Assembly: GCF_003315135.1 (NCBI RefSeq)
Contig: NZ_QNRK01000001.1
Coordinates: 317,458 to 381,457, forward strand
From: Roseiarcus fermentans
GTDB taxonomy: Bacteria > Pseudomonadota > Alphaproteobacteria > Rhizobiales > Beijerinckiaceae
Direction: 5' to 3'
Length of the DNA stretch: 64,000 nucleotides
In this document: piece by piece, positions 62,313-64,000 of the stretch
Layout: each line of letters begins with the position of its first letter
Position numbering within the stretch: the first letter of the stretch is position 1
Notes under the pieces: model-generated
Databases searched by the model: none
Told to the model about the DNA's origin: nothing
What the model saw: only the letters and a program-made list of their open reading frames with translations
Position numbers and translations under genes: made by a program

Positions 62313-64000
62313 TTGCGCAATCGACCGAAGTCCATCCGCCCGTCCCGGCGTGAGTCCGCCATCGCGTCGAAGGCCGCTTGCGCTGGGGCCCCGCATCGGC
62401 CCGCGGCCGGAACGACCGGCGGCCTCGCCGCTTTCGTCGCCCAGGCGCCGAACGCGATGGCGATGTTCGATCGCGACATGCGCTACGTCGCGGCGAGCCC
62501 GAAATGGCTAGCCAGGCACGGGCTTCAGGCGTGCCCGGCCGGCCGCAGCCACTACGAGGACCTTCCCAATTTCCCCGAAGCCTGGAAGGCCGCGCATCGG
62601 CGCTCTCTCGCCGGCGCGATCGAAGCCGCGGAAGAGCAGCGGTTGGTCGACGCGGACGGTCGCGCCTGCTGGGTCAGATGGCTGACCCGCCCGTGGCGCG
62701 ACGGAGCGGGAGAGATCAGCGGCATCGTCATCGCCGGCGAAGAGGTCACCGACCGGGTCGAGGCCCAGAAGAGAGCCAGCGATCTCGCGCGCCGCGCGCA
62801 GGAGGCGGAACGCCATCTCACGGAGGCTCTCGACGCGATCCCGGAAGGTTTCGCCATCTACGACGCCGACGACCGCCTGCTGGTGGTCAACCGGGCGATG
62901 CGCGCGATGTACGGCTTGGGCGACGGCGACCTCACGGGCGCGCGATTCGAGGACCTGCTTCGCGCCGCCGTCGCCAGGGGAATCGTCGGCCACGCGGTGA
63001 CGGACACGGAGGCGTGGGTCCGCGAGCGGCTGGAGCGGCATCGCAAACCCTGCGGCGCCGTCGAGCTTCGGCTCCTCGACGGGCGCTGGCTGCTCGGCGA
63101 AGAGCGCCGCACGCCCGACGGCGGCGTGGTCGCGATCCGGACCGACATCACCGAACTCAAGACGCGCCAGGGGGAACTGGCGCAGAAGAACGCGCTTCTC
63201 GAGACCACGCTCCTGAACATCGGCGAGGGGATCGCGGTTTTCGACGCAAACCGCAAGCTTCTGGTCGGAAACAACGATCTCGTCGCCCGGCTGCTCGACG
63301 CGCCGCCGGAGCTCGTCCGGCCCGGCGCCGCGCTCGACGACCTCGTGCGCCTGCGCGCCGAGCGCGGCGGCGACGGCGAGATCGGCTTCCCGTCGCTGGT
63401 CGACGCTCCGGCGGGGGCGTCCGGCAAGGGCGGGCCTTTGACCACGAGGGGCCGTGTCCCCGACGGCCGAACGATCGAGACCCGCGCCAACGCCATGCCG
63501 GACGGCGGAATCGTTCTCGTGTTCCGCGACGTGACCGATCTCGCCGACCGCGAGGCCAGGCTCGCCGAGGTTCAGCGCGAAATCGTGGTTCGCCAGGAAG
63601 CCGAGCGCCAGCGCATCGCGCGCGAACTGCACGACAGCCTCGGGCAGTATCTGGCGGCGATCACCATCAGGATCGGGCTCCTGACCCGGATCGCGGCCGA
63701 CGAACCGCCGCTCCTGTCCGGCCTCGCCGACCTCAAGGACCTGACGGCGACGGTCGCGGCGGAGGTGACCCGTCTCGCGTGGGAATTGCGGCCGATCGCG
63801 CTCGACGACATCGGGCTCGAAGCGGCGTTGCGGCGCCTGGCGGACGAATGGGAGCGGACCTCCGGGCTGCATTTCGATCTTCATCTGGACCTCGACCGGC
63901 GGCTGTCGAACGAGGTCGAGACCACCCTCTACCGGGCCCTGCAGGAGGGGATCACCAATGTCGTCAAGCACGCCGGGGCCAGGACCGTCGGCGTGATCCT
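62313..64000 (+). CDS. Multi-PAS sensor histidine kinase (3' partial)
   Basis: The frame is open to the end of the window (562 residues visible). It contains three PAS-like modules (about residues 40-150; LTEALDAIPEGFAIYDADDRLL from about 170; LLETTLLNIGEGIAVFDANRKLL from about 295), a HisKA_3 dimerisation helix with RIARELHDSLGQYL where H440 is the likely phosphorylated His, and the first part of the ATPase domain with the N box ALQEGITNVVKHAGA. No transmembrane segment is seen, so it should be a soluble sensor. A TTG at 62313 behind GGGAG is the likely start. A NarL-type partner is expected, possibly beyond the window. Confidence 0.85.
   Translation, partial: MRNRPKSIRPSRRESAIASKAACAGAPHRPAAGTTGGLAAFVAQAPNAMAMFDRDMRYVAASPKWLARHGLQACPAGRSHYEDLPNFPEAWKAAHRRSLAGAIEAAEEQRLVDADGRACWVRWLTRPWRDGAGEISGIVIAGEEVTDRVEAQKRASDLARRAQEAERHLTEALDAIPEGFAIYDADDRLLVVNRAMRAMYGLGDGDLTGARFEDLLRAAVARGIVGHAVTDTEAWVRERLERHRKPCGAVELRLLDGRWLLGEERRTPDGGVVAIRTDITELKTRQGELAQKNALLETTLLNIGEGIAVFDANRKLLVGNNDLVARLLDAPPELVRPGAALDDLVRLRAERGGDGEIGFPSLVDAPAGASGKGGPLTTRGRVPDGRTIETRANAMPDGGIVLVFRDVTDLADREARLAEVQREIVVRQEAERQRIARELHDSLGQYLAAITIRIGLLTRIAADEPPLLSGLADLKDLTATVAAEVTRLAWELRPIALDDIGLEAALRRLADEWERTSGLHFDLHLDLDRRLSNEVETTLYRALQEGITNVVKHAGARTVGVI

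Overview
The window is GC-rich chromosomal DNA from an alphaproteobacterium, most likely of the order Hyphomicrobiales (Rhizobiales). The evidence is a circularly permuted two-piece tmRNA gene, an alpha-type SspB adaptor beside it, a suhB/MmgR-like small RNA, an IalB-family protein, GTG and TTG starts, and the overall gene mix. The genus cannot be fixed from sequence alone.

Layout. 1-2.5 kb: the 3' end of a mechanosensitive channel with a cyclic-nucleotide domain, a decayed ABC-2 permease remnant, an Old Yellow Enzyme and tRNA-Thr(GGT). 3.2-10.4 kb: a two-partner secretion pair (TpsB transporter and a 1383-residue TpsA adhesin with GLUG and YDG repeats) followed by an IalB-like protein. 10.5-20.8 kb: housekeeping and catabolic genes, including an AlkZ/YcaQ DNA glycosylase, vanillate demethylase VanAB, exonuclease III, a GlsB-type membrane protein, a SABATH-type carboxyl methyltransferase, a truncated MFS remnant, a rhodanese, SelO, a GreA/B-like factor and a SPOR-domain protein. 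20.9 kb: the small RNA. 21-25.6 kb: an aromatic meta-cleavage style operon (FAH hydrolase, extradiol-type VOC dioxygenase, FAD hydroxylase) divergent from a TetR regulator. 25.8-28.8 kb: an FGGY sugar kinase and tagaturonate reductase. 28.9-29.6 kb: a methyltransferase of lower GC with a near-consensus promoter. 29.8-34.9 kb: the branched-chain 2-oxoacid dehydrogenase operon (E1 alpha, E1 beta, E2, E3).

35-41.3 kb: a metallophosphoesterase, a small exported protein, enoyl-CoA hydratase, a beta-helix protein whose gene lies between the 3' end of the hydratase gene and a decayed copy of that end, then tmRNA, sspB and two small genes. 41.3-45.4 kb: a giant AsmA-family protein. 45.6-50.8 kb: an ABC importer (binding protein, two permeases, ATPase) with a quinone-oxidoreductase-like gene inside the operon. 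50.9-54 kb: a polar amino-acid ABC importer. 54.5-61.2 kb: a NarL/LuxR-type regulator, four exported proteins built from Gly-Asn repeats, and a MacAB-like adaptor, ATPase and permease. 61.3-64 kb: an alpha/beta hydrolase and the start of a three-PAS histidine kinase that runs off the window.

The best candidate for an undescribed system is the 54.5-61.2 kb block. Four consecutive Sec-signal proteins made almost entirely of Gly-Asn repeats are followed, on the same strand and with short gaps, by a tripartite exporter of the kind that removes periplasmic substrates. I infer a dedicated surface or extracellular-matrix export module, possibly controlled by the upstream regulator. None of this is shown experimentally here.
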